From the NCBI RefSeq assembly GCF_004168035.1, contig NZ_SDPU01000022.1, positions 124,001 to 188,000 of the forward strand: a stretch of DNA of 64,000 bases. Direction: 5' to 3'. Position numbers and translations under genes: made by a program. Below the pieces are notes generated by a model that ran no database searches, was not told where the DNA came from, and was given only the letters and a program-made list of their open reading frames with translations. Below, piece after piece: positions 41,997 to 49,860 of the stretch; positions within the stretch are counted from its first letter, which is position 1, and the number at the start of each line of letters is the position of its first letter. This DNA is from Nocardioides iriomotensis. GTDB taxonomy: Bacteria; Actinomycetota; Actinomycetes; Propionibacteriales; Nocardioidaceae.

Positions 41997-42120
41997 CACA
42001 GACAATTCCGACTATTTCGGACATCGTCCGAGCGTCGGCCTGGGGGAGGTCACGAAATGGCAACGACCCTCCACCAATTTCGTCAGAGGTCGCCAGAAAC
42101 AAGGGGTTTTGGCGCTAGGT

Positions 42121-42138
42121 TCGCTCTCGCAAGAGCGA
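42121..42138 (+). other. hairpin in livJ leader
   Basis: TCGCTCT and AGAGCGA enclose a four-base loop (CGCA), about 55 bases before the livJ start. The 195-base gap before livJ also holds a TAGGTT -10-like box (42116-42121). Confidence 0.45.
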
Positions 42139-42191
42139 CCCTGGGTCCCTGAGTCCGGGTATCGCTGACTCTCCTGACGACGGAGGCCCCA

Positions 42192-43484
42192 TTGATTCGC
42201 CCCAACCGCGCCTGGCGCGCAGCTGCGGTCCTCGCGACCGCGGCGCTGGTGCTCACCGCCTGCGGCAGTGACACCGAATCGGACAGCGCTGACGAGCCCA
42301 CCAACAGTGCCAGTGCCTCGGGCGACGAGAGCCCGGCCGCTGAGCCCAAGGGCGACGGCACGCTGCGCATCGGCTCGCTGCTCCCGCAGACCGGTGACCT
42401 CGCGTTCCTCGGCCCGCCGGAGTTCGCCGGTGTCGACCTGGCCATCAAGGACATCAACGCCGCCGGCGGTGTCCTCGGTCAGGACATCGAGGAGTTCGAC
42501 GCCGACTCCGGTGACGGTACGCCGGACATCGCCGGCTCCGAGGTCGACAAGCTGTTCAACCAGAAGGTCGACGCCATCGTCGGCGCGGCCGCCTCGGGTG
42601 TGTCCGTGTCCGTGATCGACAAGATCACCGGCGCGGGTGTCGTCCACTTCTCGCCGGCCAACACCGCGGCGGGCTTCGACACCTACGACGACAACGGCCT
42701 CTACTTCCGCACGGCCCCGTCCGACCGTCTGCAGGGCCAGGTTCTCGCGAACCTCGCCGTCGAGGACGGCTTCTCCAACGTCGCCATCATGGCGCGCCAG
42801 GACTTCTACGGTGAGGGTCTCGCCGAGCAGGTGAAGTCCACGCTGGAGGAGAAGGGCGCCACAGTCAGCGAGTACGTCCTGTACTCCGCCGACGCGCAGA
42901 ACTTCACCGCCGAGGTCAACAAGGTCGCCGCCTCCAAGCCCGACGCCATCGTGCTGGTGGCCTTCGAGGAGACCACGAAGATCGTCCCGCAGCTCATCGC
43001 CAAGGGGGTCGGCCCGCAGGACGTCCAGCTCTACTTCGTGGACGGCAACACGGCCGACTACTCCAGCGAGAACTTCGACCTCGCTGGCGTCAAGGGCACC
43101 ATCCCGGTCCCGGCCGAGGTCGACGAGTCGTTCAACGACCGCCTCCTCGAGATCAACCCCAAGCTGAAGGACTTCTCCTACAGCGCCCAGTCGTACGACG
43201 CCGTCGTGATCATCGCGCTCGCGGCGATCGCGGCCGGTGACGACTCCGGTGAGGCCGTCGGTGCCAACATCATCGACGTCACCAAGGACGGCACGCAGTG
43301 CTCGTCCTTCGAGGAGTGCGCCAAGCTGCTCGAGCAGGGCGAGGACATCGACTACGAAGGTGCCTCCGGCCCGACCGACATGAACGACACCGGTAGCCCG
43401 GCCTCCGGCACCATCGGTGTCCAGCTGTACTCGAAGGACAACAAGTACAAGCAGGTCGACGCGGTCTCCGGCGTCGTCAACTGA
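42192..43484 (+). CDS. livJ: branched-chain amino-acid ABC transporter binding lipoprotein
   Basis: 430 residues. Lipobox LVLTACGSD near residue 21 shows a membrane-anchored lipoprotein; a Ser/Asp/Glu-rich linker follows. The type I periplasmic-binding fold (Peripla_BP_6) opens with LRIGSLLPQTGDLAFLGPPEFAGVDLAIKDINAAGG. VGAAASGVSVSVIDKITGAGVVHFSP is the hinge region with ligand-binding Ser. Branched-chain amino acids are the likely ligands, but related receptors bind amides or urea. TTG 42192 has GGAGG six bases upstream. The transporter genes lie downstream on the opposite strand. Confidence 0.92.
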   Translation: MIRPNRAWRAAAVLATAALVLTACGSDTESDSADEPTNSASASGDESPAAEPKGDGTLRIGSLLPQTGDLAFLGPPEFAGVDLAIKDINAAGGVLGQDIEEFDADSGDGTPDIAGSEVDKLFNQKVDAIVGAAASGVSVSVIDKITGAGVVHFSPANTAAGFDTYDDNGLYFRTAPSDRLQGQVLANLAVEDGFSNVAIMARQDFYGEGLAEQVKSTLEEKGATVSEYVLYSADAQNFTAEVNKVAASKPDAIVLVAFEETTKIVPQLIAKGVGPQDVQLYFVDGNTADYSSENFDLAGVKGTIPVPAEVDESFNDRLLEINPKLKDFSYSAQSYDAVVIIALAAIAAGDDSGEAVGANIIDVTKDGTQCSSFEECAKLLEQGEDIDYEGASGPTDMNDTGSPASGTIGVQLYSKDNKYKQVDAVSGVVN

Positions 43485-43526
43485 TCCACCCGAGCGCCCC
43501 GGACGTCTGACGTTCTGACAGCTCAG

Positions 43527-43558
43527 CGAAGGGCCCGGCCGCAAGGCCGGGCCCTTCG
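43527..43558 (+). terminator. rho-independent terminator of livJ
   Basis: A 14-base-pair perfect stem (CGAAGGGCCCGGCC and its complement) with loop GCAA, 42 bases after the livJ stop and followed by TCGTT. Confidence 0.85.
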
Positions 43559-43824
43559 TCGTTGGCGCTCCGTGGCTGGCACTACGTCTCGCTGTGGCCG
43601 CGCGCCGCTACCAGGGCCACCTTGCCTTCTCGGGCTCCCGCAGGCCCTGCGCACGTGCGGTCCCTGCGGGGCGGTGACGGTCAGTTCCACACGTCCTCGC
43701 CTAGCGGCTCGTCGCGCGGAACGGACCCCTCACCGCAGGGCTCGTGGTGGCCCCACTGCCTCCCTGCTGGCTGTCGTGCAGGCCAGTCCCTGCCTGGCGC
43801 CTTCCTGCCTCCGGTGCACAGCAA
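43559..43824. other. non-coding stretch between the two liv terminators
   Basis: About 266 bases, GC-rich with many CCTGC runs. No ORF with codon bias, promoter or RNA structure could be supported. Confidence 0.5.
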
Positions 43825-43858
43825 AGGGCCCCGGCCGCCTGTCGGCGGCCGGGGCCCT
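43825..43858 (-). terminator. terminator of livHMGF operon
   Basis: A 15-base-pair perfect stem (AGGGCCCCGGCCGCC and complement) with loop TGTC, 18 bases after the livF stop. On the minus strand it is followed by TTGC. Confidence 0.85.
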
Positions 43859-43876
43859 CTGCGTCGTGCTGGGTTG

Positions 43877-44689
43877 CTAGGCCTTGGCCAGCGTGCCCAG
43901 GTAGAGCTCGATGACCTTGGGGTCGTTGGCGAGCTGCTTGCCGGTGCCGGTGTAGGCGTTGCGGCCCTGGTCGAGCACGTAACCGCGGTCGCAGATCTGC
44001 AGGCAGCGGCGGGCGTTCTGCTCGACCATGACGACCGAGACGCCGGCGCGGTTGATGCGCCGGGTCTGCACGAACACCTCGTCCTGCATGACGGGGGAGA
44101 GGCCCGCGGAAGGCTCGTCGAGCAGCAGCACGGACGGCTCCATCATGAGCGCGCGGCCCATGGCGACCATCTGCCGCTCACCACCGGACAGCGACCCGGC
44201 ACGTTGGGCACGACGGTCGACGAGGGCGGGGAACAGCTCACCGACGAAGTCGAATCGCTTCTTGAACGACTTCGGGCGCTGGAAGACGCCCATCTCCAGG
44301 TTCTCCTGGATGGTGAGCGACGGGAACACGTTGTTCGTCTGGGGGACGAAGCCGATGCCCTTCGTCACCAGCGCGTCGGCGCGCTGGTTGGTGACGTCGT
44401 CGCCGTTGAGGGAGACCGTGCCGGTGTTGATCTTCACCAGGCCGAAGAGCGCCTTGAGCAGCGTCGACTTGCCGGCCCCGTTCGGGCCGATGATGCCGAC
44501 GAGCTCTCCCTGCTGGCAGTAGAGGTCGGCGCCGTTGAGGATGTTCACCCCTGGCAGGTAGCCGGCGATGAGGTCGTCGGCCCGCAGGACGGCGCCCTCG
44601 GCGTTCTTGAGGTGCTCCTCGCGGCCGGGGACCTCGAGGTCCGACCGCGACTCGACCGCAGCGTCCGGGGTCTGGTTCTCGTCGGTCAC
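43877..44689 (-). CDS. livF: branched-chain amino-acid ABC transporter ATPase LivF
   Basis: 270 residues. Walker A GPNGAGKST near residue 69, signature LSGGERQ, Walker B VLLLDEPSAGLSP and switch His replaced region VMVEQNARRCL, which is typical for LivF (Gln-Asn-Ala). An acidic extension of about 35 residues precedes the domain. Powers the LivHM permease. GTG start overlaps the livG stop. Confidence 0.94.
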   Translation of the reverse strand: MTDENQTPDAAVESRSDLEVPGREEHLKNAEGAVLRADDLIAGYLPGVNILNGADLYCQQGELVGIIGPNGAGKSTLLKALFGLVKINTGTVSLNGDDVTNQRADALVTKGIGFVPQTNNVFPSLTIQENLEMGVFQRPKSFKKRFDFVGELFPALVDRRAQRAGSLSGGERQMVAMGRALMMEPSVLLLDEPSAGLSPVMQDEVFVQTRRINRAGVSVVMVEQNARRCLQICDRGYVLDQGRNAYTGTGKQLANDPKVIELYLGTLAKA

Positions 44690-45648
44690 TGGGGCTCCTC
44701 CTGCTTGGCGGCGATCTCAGCCTCGGCAGCGGCGAGGATCTGCTCCTCCTGCTCCTCGGAGATGTCGGTGTCGTGGTGCGCGCCGAGGTAGGCGTCGATG
44801 ACGCGCTGGTCGGCCATGACGGCGTCGGGCGGGCCCTCGGCCACGATCTTCCCCTGGGCCATGACGATGACCCAGTCGGAGATGTCGCGGACCATGTCCA
44901 TGTCGTGCTCGACGAAGAGAACCGAGCGGCCCTCGTCGCGCAGCGACTTCACGTGACCGAGCAGCGACTGCTTCAGCGCCGGGTTCACGCCCGCCATCGG
45001 CTCGTCGAGCATGACCAGCTCCGGGTCGGCCATCAGCGCGCGAGCCATCTCGAGCAGCTTGCGCTGACCGCCCGAGAGCGAGCCGGCGAAGTCGTCCTTC
45101 TTCTTGATCAGGAGGAAGCGCTCCAGCAGGCCGTTAGCCCGCTCGGTGTTCGCGTTCTCCTGGCCGCGCCAGAGCGGGGCGAACATCGCCGACCGGAGCT
45201 TCTCGCCCTTCTGCCCGGTGGCGCCGACGCGCATGTTCTCCATGACCGTGAGCTTGGAGAGCACCTTGGTCAGCTGGAAGGTGCGGACCATGCCCATGCG
45301 GGCCACCTTGTACGCCGGCACCTTGCCGAGGCTGGTGCCGTTGAACGACCACTCGCCCGCGTCGGGCCGGTCGAAGCCGGTCAGCAGGTTGAAGAAGGTG
45401 GTCTTGCCGGCACCGTTGGGCCCGATCAGCGCGGTGATGACGCCACGCTGGATCTCGACGTGCTCGACGTCGACGGCGATGAGGCCGCCGAACATGCGGC
45501 GTACGCCGTCGGCAACCACGATCGGGTCGGGCTTCTTCGAGCCCGGCTCGTGCGCTACGTCGCCGAGCGCGCGGCGCGCGGCGCCGATGTCGACGCCGGT
45601 CTCGTTCTGGACTTCCACGGTTGTGGAGTCGCTCGCGTCAGCGGGCAT
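44686..45648 (-). CDS. livG: branched-chain amino-acid ABC transporter ATPase LivG
   Basis: 320 residues. Walker A GPNGAGKTT near residue 75, signature LSGGQRKLLE, Walker B LVMLDEPMAGVNP and switch His in VLFVEHDMDMVRD. The C-terminus has a long acidic extension (HHDTDISEEQEEQILAAAEA), not usual in LivG. ATG 45648 lies inside the 3' end of livM (11-base overlap), so translation is coupled. Confidence 0.94.
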   Translation of the reverse strand: MPADASDSTTVEVQNETGVDIGAARRALGDVAHEPGSKKPDPIVVADGVRRMFGGLIAVDVEHVEIQRGVITALIGPNGAGKTTFFNLLTGFDRPDAGEWSFNGTSLGKVPAYKVARMGMVRTFQLTKVLSKLTVMENMRVGATGQKGEKLRSAMFAPLWRGQENANTERANGLLERFLLIKKKDDFAGSLSGGQRKLLEMARALMADPELVMLDEPMAGVNPALKQSLLGHVKSLRDEGRSVLFVEHDMDMVRDISDWVIVMAQGKIVAEGPPDAVMADQRVIDAYLGAHHDTDISEEQEEQILAAAEAEIAAKQEEPQ

Positions 45649-46633
45649 CGATCGCCAGCTCCCTTCGGTCTCCCAGGATTCCCTGTGGTCTGAAGATCAT
45701 CAGCAGCATCAGCCCGAGGCCGACGAGGATGAAGCGCATGATGCTGGCCTGGCTGGAGTCCATGATCCAGCTCGGGATCAGCGGGTCGGGACCGCTGGTG
45801 GCCTGGCTGAAGAACGACCCGAAGAAGTTGATCAGGAACCAGAAGACGATGGCGCCGAGGACGGGCCCGAGCACCCGGGCGGCACCGCCGATCAGCAGCG
45901 CGGTGTAGGCGAAGAACGTCACGTCGGTGGCGAAGAAGGACGGACCGACCGCGGCGGACCGCAGTGACGTCATGAAGCCGGCCAGGCCACCGATGACGCC
46001 ACCGATGATCAGGGCCTGCATCTTGTAGGAGTAGACGTTCTTGCCGAGCGAGCGCACGGCGTTCTCGTCCTCGCGGATCGACTTGAGCACCCGGCCCCAC
46101 GGGCTGCGCATCAGCAGCCAGACGATCACGCAGCACACCGCGACGAGCGCCCAACCGACGGTCATGACCCACGCGTCGTAGGCGCCCCACGAGACGATGC
46201 CGAGGTCGATCGGGCCGTTGTACGGGTTGGCGGCGCGGAACCCGGGGATGAAGTCCGTGATGCCGTCCTGGCCGCCGAACGTGTCCGAGAACGCCGCCGC
46301 ACCGACCGTCTGCCGGATGATCTCGGCGGCCGCGATGGTGACGATGGCGAGGTAGTCGGCGCGCAGTCGCAGGGTCGGGACACCGAGCAGCAGCGCGAGG
46401 CCGACACAGAGCAGCAGGCCCACCACGGTGCCGACCCAGAGCGACGACCCGAAGATCGTCACGGCGCCGCCGATGGAGTAGCCGGCGACCAGCATGAAGC
46501 CGGCCTGGCCGAAGTTGAGCAGGCCGGTGTAGCCGAAGTGGATGTTGAGGCCGATCGCGGCCAGGCAGTAGATGATCGCCGTCGGGCCGAGCGCCTGCTG
46601 GACCGCGAAGCCGAAGAGATTGGTGATGTCCAT
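45638..46633 (-). CDS. livM: branched-chain amino-acid ABC transporter permease LivM
   Basis: 331 residues with about nine membrane helices. GYTGLLNFGQAGFMLVAGYS near residue 35 and the coupling segment RSPWGRVLKSIREDENAVRSLGKNVYSYK are diagnostic of LivM. ATG 46633 is chosen because GGGAAGG lies nine bases upstream. The very long open frame extending to 48217 is only a shadow of livH. Confidence 0.94.
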   Translation of the reverse strand: MDITNLFGFAVQQALGPTAIIYCLAAIGLNIHFGYTGLLNFGQAGFMLVAGYSIGGAVTIFGSSLWVGTVVGLLLCVGLALLLGVPTLRLRADYLAIVTIAAAEIIRQTVGAAAFSDTFGGQDGITDFIPGFRAANPYNGPIDLGIVSWGAYDAWVMTVGWALVAVCCVIVWLLMRSPWGRVLKSIREDENAVRSLGKNVYSYKMQALIIGGVIGGLAGFMTSLRSAAVGPSFFATDVTFFAYTALLIGGAARVLGPVLGAIVFWFLINFFGSFFSQATSGPDPLIPSWIMDSSQASIMRFILVGLGLMLLMIFRPQGILGDRRELAIDAR

Positions 46634-46647
46634 GCGACGTCCTTCCC

Positions 46648-48036
46648 TCAGCCGACCCGCTGGGCCCGGCCGAGCAGACCCTGGGGACGGATGAGCAGCA
46701 CCACGATCAGCAGCAGCAGTGCGCCCACGAACTTGAACTCGGCCGGCACGAACAGCGTGCTGAGCTCGGTGAAGAGGCCGATGATGAACGCGCCGACGAT
46801 GGCGCCCCAGATGGTGCCCAGGCCGCCGAGAACGACGGCGGCGAAGACGAGCAGCAGGATCTTGAAGCCGATCTGGTAGTCGAAGCCCTGCGTGAGCCCG
46901 AGGAGCGCGCCCGACAGGCCGGCGAGGGCGGTGCCGCCGATCCACACGAGCGAGATCACTCGCTCGACGTTGATGCCCGTGGCGGAGGACAGTGCGGGAT
47001 TGTCGGCGACGGCGCGGGTGGCCTTGCCGATCCGGGTGAACTGCAGCAGCGAGGTGGTGACCACCAGAACACCCATCGCCAGCAGGAACACGAGGAGCTC
47101 CTTGGGGGTCAGCAGGACCGGCCCGATCTCCCAGGGCGTGACGGCGGCGTACTGCGAGTAGTTCTGGCTCTGCGCGCCCCCGATGTACTGGTAGACGCTG
47201 CGCAGGAACAGCGACAGGCCGATGCTGACGATCATCATGGCGATCAAGCCGGTGCCGCGCCGGCGCAGCGGCCGCCACAGAGCGGCGTCGTTGAGCCAGC
47301 CGAAGGCCCCCCCGAGGACGAACGCGGCGATGACGCCGATGATCACGGTGACCTCGACACCGCCGATCGAGATCGTGCCGGGCAGCCTGTCGATCGCGAG
47401 CGCGACGAGCGCGCCGAACGTGATCAGCTCGCCGTGGGCGAAGTTGGTGAGGCCGGTGGTGCCGAAGACCATCGACAGGCCGAGTGCGGCCATCGCCAGC
47501 AGGGCCGAGAACACGAGGCCGCCGACCGCGAGCTGGAGGGCCTGGGCGGCGAACCCGGTGCCTCCCGGCCCGGCGGCGCCGATCGGGAACGTCACCGAGA
47601 CGTCGTTGTCGAGGTTGATCGGCAGCTTGCGCGTGAGCACCTCGGGCTCGGTGTCCTCGGGCAGCGAGTCCTCGTTGATCTTGACGGTGAACGTCTTGCC
47701 GAGCAGCGACACCGCGGCGCCGGGCAGGTCGACGACGAAGGTGCCGTCGGCACCGGACGTGGCCTCGCCGACGACCTTGCCGGCGTCGTCCTCGACCGTC
47801 ACGTCGACGCCCTCGACGGGCACCTGCGGGTCCTCGCGCCGGTCGCAGATGCGGCCGAGGATGGAGATCGTGTCGTCGTCTGTGGGCTTGGGCAGCGCGC
47901 ACTCGGCGGCGGCGCCGGACGCCGCGGCCTGGGTGGCAGGGGAGGCGGTCGCAGCGGACACCGTCCCCCCGGTCAGCACCAGCGCGGTGACCAGCAGCGC
48001 CAGCAGCGCGGCCAAGCGGATCGGGCGGGCGTGCAT
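46648..48036 (-). CDS. livH: LivH permease with secreted N-terminal domain
   Basis: 462 residues, about 160 more than a usual LivH. Residues 1-30 look like a cleavable signal peptide (RLAALLALLVTALVLTGGTV). Residues 45-150 resemble a carboxypeptidase-regulatory or Ig-like beta domain (VPVEGVDVTVEDDAGKVVGE, then SGADGTFVVDLPGA) with two Cys. The permease follows: GLSMVFGTTGLTNFAHGELITFGAL, TRIGKATRAVADNPALSSATGIN, and a C-terminal LIRPQGLLGR. The extra domain would lie outside the membrane near the receptor. First gene of livH-livM-livG-livF. Confidence 0.92.
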   Translation of the reverse strand: MHARPIRLAALLALLVTALVLTGGTVSAATASPATQAAASGAAAECALPKPTDDDTISILGRICDRREDPQVPVEGVDVTVEDDAGKVVGEATSGADGTFVVDLPGAAVSLLGKTFTVKINEDSLPEDTEPEVLTRKLPINLDNDVSVTFPIGAAGPGGTGFAAQALQLAVGGLVFSALLAMAALGLSMVFGTTGLTNFAHGELITFGALVALAIDRLPGTISIGGVEVTVIIGVIAAFVLGGAFGWLNDAALWRPLRRRGTGLIAMMIVSIGLSLFLRSVYQYIGGAQSQNYSQYAAVTPWEIGPVLLTPKELLVFLLAMGVLVVTTSLLQFTRIGKATRAVADNPALSSATGINVERVISLVWIGGTALAGLSGALLGLTQGFDYQIGFKILLLVFAAVVLGGLGTIWGAIVGAFIIGLFTELSTLFVPAEFKFVGALLLLIVVLLIRPQGLLGRAQRVG

Positions 48037-48079
48037 GGGACTCCTGTCGCCTCGGATTCCGTGGATCGGGACGGGCGGG

Positions 48080-48085
48080 ACTATA
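48080..48085 (-). promoter_or_regulatory. -10 box of livHMGF operon
   Basis: TATAGT on the minus strand, about 45 bases before the livH ATG. A -35 element was not found at normal spacing. Confidence 0.5.
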
Positions 48086-48182
48086 GCGACACGTACGTCG
48101 AGCGCCCCTCCGCCCGGCGTGAGTCCCGCCGGCGTCCCTCTCGTTTCTGCACCCTAAAACCATCCCGGCGCCCCCGGGACTG

Positions 48183-48205
48183 TTTGCGGCAAGGTTTTGC
48201 GGCAA
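48183..48205. repeat. tandem TTTGCGGCAA repeat upstream of livH
   Basis: TTTGCGGCAA occurs at 48183-48192 and 48196-48205, 13 bases apart, about 100 bases upstream of the livH -10 box and 62 bases past the end of the DUF554 gene. The pair looks like two regulator sites. Confidence 0.5.
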
Positions 48206-48267
48206 CAAACCGGTCACGCTCTCGCGGGACGACGTCCCGGTCCCGTGACCACCGTCTCGCGGCGCGG

Positions 48268-49026
48268 TCAGCGCAGCGCGATCACGAGCGCCGTGAGCAG
48301 CGGGGCGAGCACCAGGCCGGGCAGCAGGTCACCCACCGGGAGCTGCTTGATCCGGAGCAGCCGCAGCGCGACGCCTACCAGCATCAGGCCGCCCGTGGCG
48401 CCGAGCGCGGCGACGTGCGCGTCCGGGAGGACGTCGCCGAGCAGCATCCCGACGACGGTGAGCGAGCCCTGCACCGCGACGAGGGCGATCGCGCTGGCGC
48501 CGACGCCCCAGCCGAACGACGCGGCGAACGCGATCGCGGCGAACCCGTCGAGCGCCGCCTTGAGGAAGAGCTGGTCGGCGCCGTTGCCGAGCCCGTCGTT
48601 GAGCGAGCCCAGGATGGTCAGCGGGCCGACGCAGAACACCAGTGAGGCGGTGAGGAAGCCCTCGATGAACCGCTGCCGCTCCGCGCCGTCGCCGCGGCGG
48701 CCCGCGCGCGCCTGGAGCCGGGTCTGCAGCCAGCCCCCGAAGCGTTCGAGCCGGTCCTCGATGCCGAGCAGGGACCCGACGACGCCGCCGAGGACGAGCG
48801 ACGCCAGCACGATCAGCATCGGGGCGCTCGAGCCCACCGCGTCGACGAGGGCTGCGTCGCCGACAGCCATGGCCGCCGTACCGGCGATGAGGAGGGTGAC
48901 CAGGCCGAGCGCGTCGGTTACCACGTCCCGGGTACGGTGTGACAGCCGGTGCCCGACGAGCACGCCGATCACCGTGCCGAGCAGCACCGTGGCGACATTG
49001 ACGAGGGTGCCGATGCCGGGGAACAC
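48268..49026 (-). CDS. DUF554 membrane protein
   Basis: 252 residues, seven or eight helices. GTLVNVATVLLGTVIGVLVGHRL at the N-terminus, FIEGFLTASLVFCVGPLTILGSLNDGL near residue 120 and LKAALDGFAAIAFAASFGWGVG are the conserved DUF554 segments. Function unknown, probably transport. GTG start at 49026 with AGGAG about ten bases upstream. Divergent from the GNAT gene. Confidence 0.92.
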   Translation of the reverse strand: MFPGIGTLVNVATVLLGTVIGVLVGHRLSHRTRDVVTDALGLVTLLIAGTAAMAVGDAALVDAVGSSAPMLIVLASLVLGGVVGSLLGIEDRLERFGGWLQTRLQARAGRRGDGAERQRFIEGFLTASLVFCVGPLTILGSLNDGLGNGADQLFLKAALDGFAAIAFAASFGWGVGASAIALVAVQGSLTVVGMLLGDVLPDAHVAALGATGGLMLVGVALRLLRIKQLPVGDLLPGLVLAPLLTALVIALR

Positions 49027-49055
49027 GGTGCCGCCGCTCCTGGAACAAGGTTGAA

Positions 49056-49071
49056 ATCCGGACTACCGGAT
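49056..49071. repeat. inverted repeat between DUF554 and GNAT genes
   Basis: ATCCGG and CCGGAT flank four bases. It lies in the 182-base divergent region, near TAATCT (49088-49093), a possible -10 for the GNAT gene. Confidence 0.4.
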
Positions 49072-49208
49072 CTGTCGGTTCTAGGCGTAATCTCTCACCT
49101 CAGTCCGGTTCGTCTGTCTCGGGGTGTCTCCAGCGACCGGTTCCGTCGCAAGACCTCCCTCGCAACTACGTGAATCGTCGCCGGACGACCGGCTGGGAAG
49201 AGGTGCCC

Positions 49209-49799
49209 GTGTTCCGCAGCGCCGTGACGGTCCGCGACGCCGACCTCGGAGACGTCGAGGCGCTCCGCTTCGTGATGGCGGGCGCCGCCGGGCCGATCGT
49301 CGACGAGACGCCGGGGGAGGCCGACTCCGCCGTCGCGCGGATCAACGCCGACCCCGACCAGCGGCTGCTCGTGGCGCTCCTCGACGGCCAGGTGGCCGGC
49401 GCGGCGCACCTGGTCCGGGCGCCCGTGTCGCCCCTCCAGTCGGCCCAGGCGGTGCACATCCTGCACCTGCACGTCCTCGACGAGTGCCGCCGTCGCGGCG
49501 TCGGCACTGCGCTGATGGAGGCCGCGGTCGCGTGGGCGGAGGAGAAGGACACCGCCCATGTGGTGGCGGCCGCGAACGTCGGGTCCCGCGACGCCAACCG
49601 CTTCATGGCCCGGCTCGGGCTCAGCCAGCTCGCCGTCGTCCGTGCGGCACCCGTCGCCGCGCTGCGCGCCAAGCTGCCCGTCGAGGCGCCGGCGGTCTGT
49701 CTCGACAACCGCATCTCCAACCGCCAGAGCACCCGCACCGTCGGCCAGGTCCTGGCCCGCCGGCGCTCGCTACGACGGGCGCAGACCAAGACCTCCTGA
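49209..49799 (+). CDS. GNAT-family acetyltransferase
   Basis: 196 residues. VRDADLGDVEALRFVMAGAA is the first strand-helix, and VHILHLHVLDECRRRGVGTALMEAAVAWA contains the acetyl-CoA motif RRRGVG near residue 100. AANVGSRDANRFMARLGL is the C-terminal helix pair. Substrate unknown. GTG 49209 is chosen because GAAGAG lies six bases upstream and the GNAT domain starts immediately after; GTG 49170 and 49203 are in-frame alternatives. A basic tail (LARRRSLRRAQ) ends the protein. Confidence 0.85.
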   Translation: MFRSAVTVRDADLGDVEALRFVMAGAAGPIVDETPGEADSAVARINADPDQRLLVALLDGQVAGAAHLVRAPVSPLQSAQAVHILHLHVLDECRRRGVGTALMEAAVAWAEEKDTAHVVAAANVGSRDANRFMARLGLSQLAVVRAAPVAALRAKLPVEAPAVCLDNRISNRQSTRTVGQVLARRRSLRRAQTKTS

Positions 49800-49848
49800 C
49801 GGCCGCCGTACCCCCGACGGCGCCCCCGTCACCGTCGGTGCCGGCCAC

Positions 49849-49854
49849 TAGGGT
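49849..49854 (+). promoter_or_regulatory. -10 box for leaderless polA
   Basis: TAGGGT followed by GGCCAC and the GTG at 49861. Confidence 0.65.
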
Positions 49855-49860
49855 GGCCAC

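Noticed and set aside
42000-42191. A paired-hairpin ANTAR RNA target in the livJ leader
   Set aside because: Only one clear hairpin (loop CGCA) was found, and the loop does not fit the A1/G4 hexaloop rule.
45638-48217. A single 859-codon minus-strand frame that would fuse livM with upstream sequence
   Set aside because: Only the last 331 codons (livM) are real; the upstream part is the shadow of livH, and livM has its own ribosome site.
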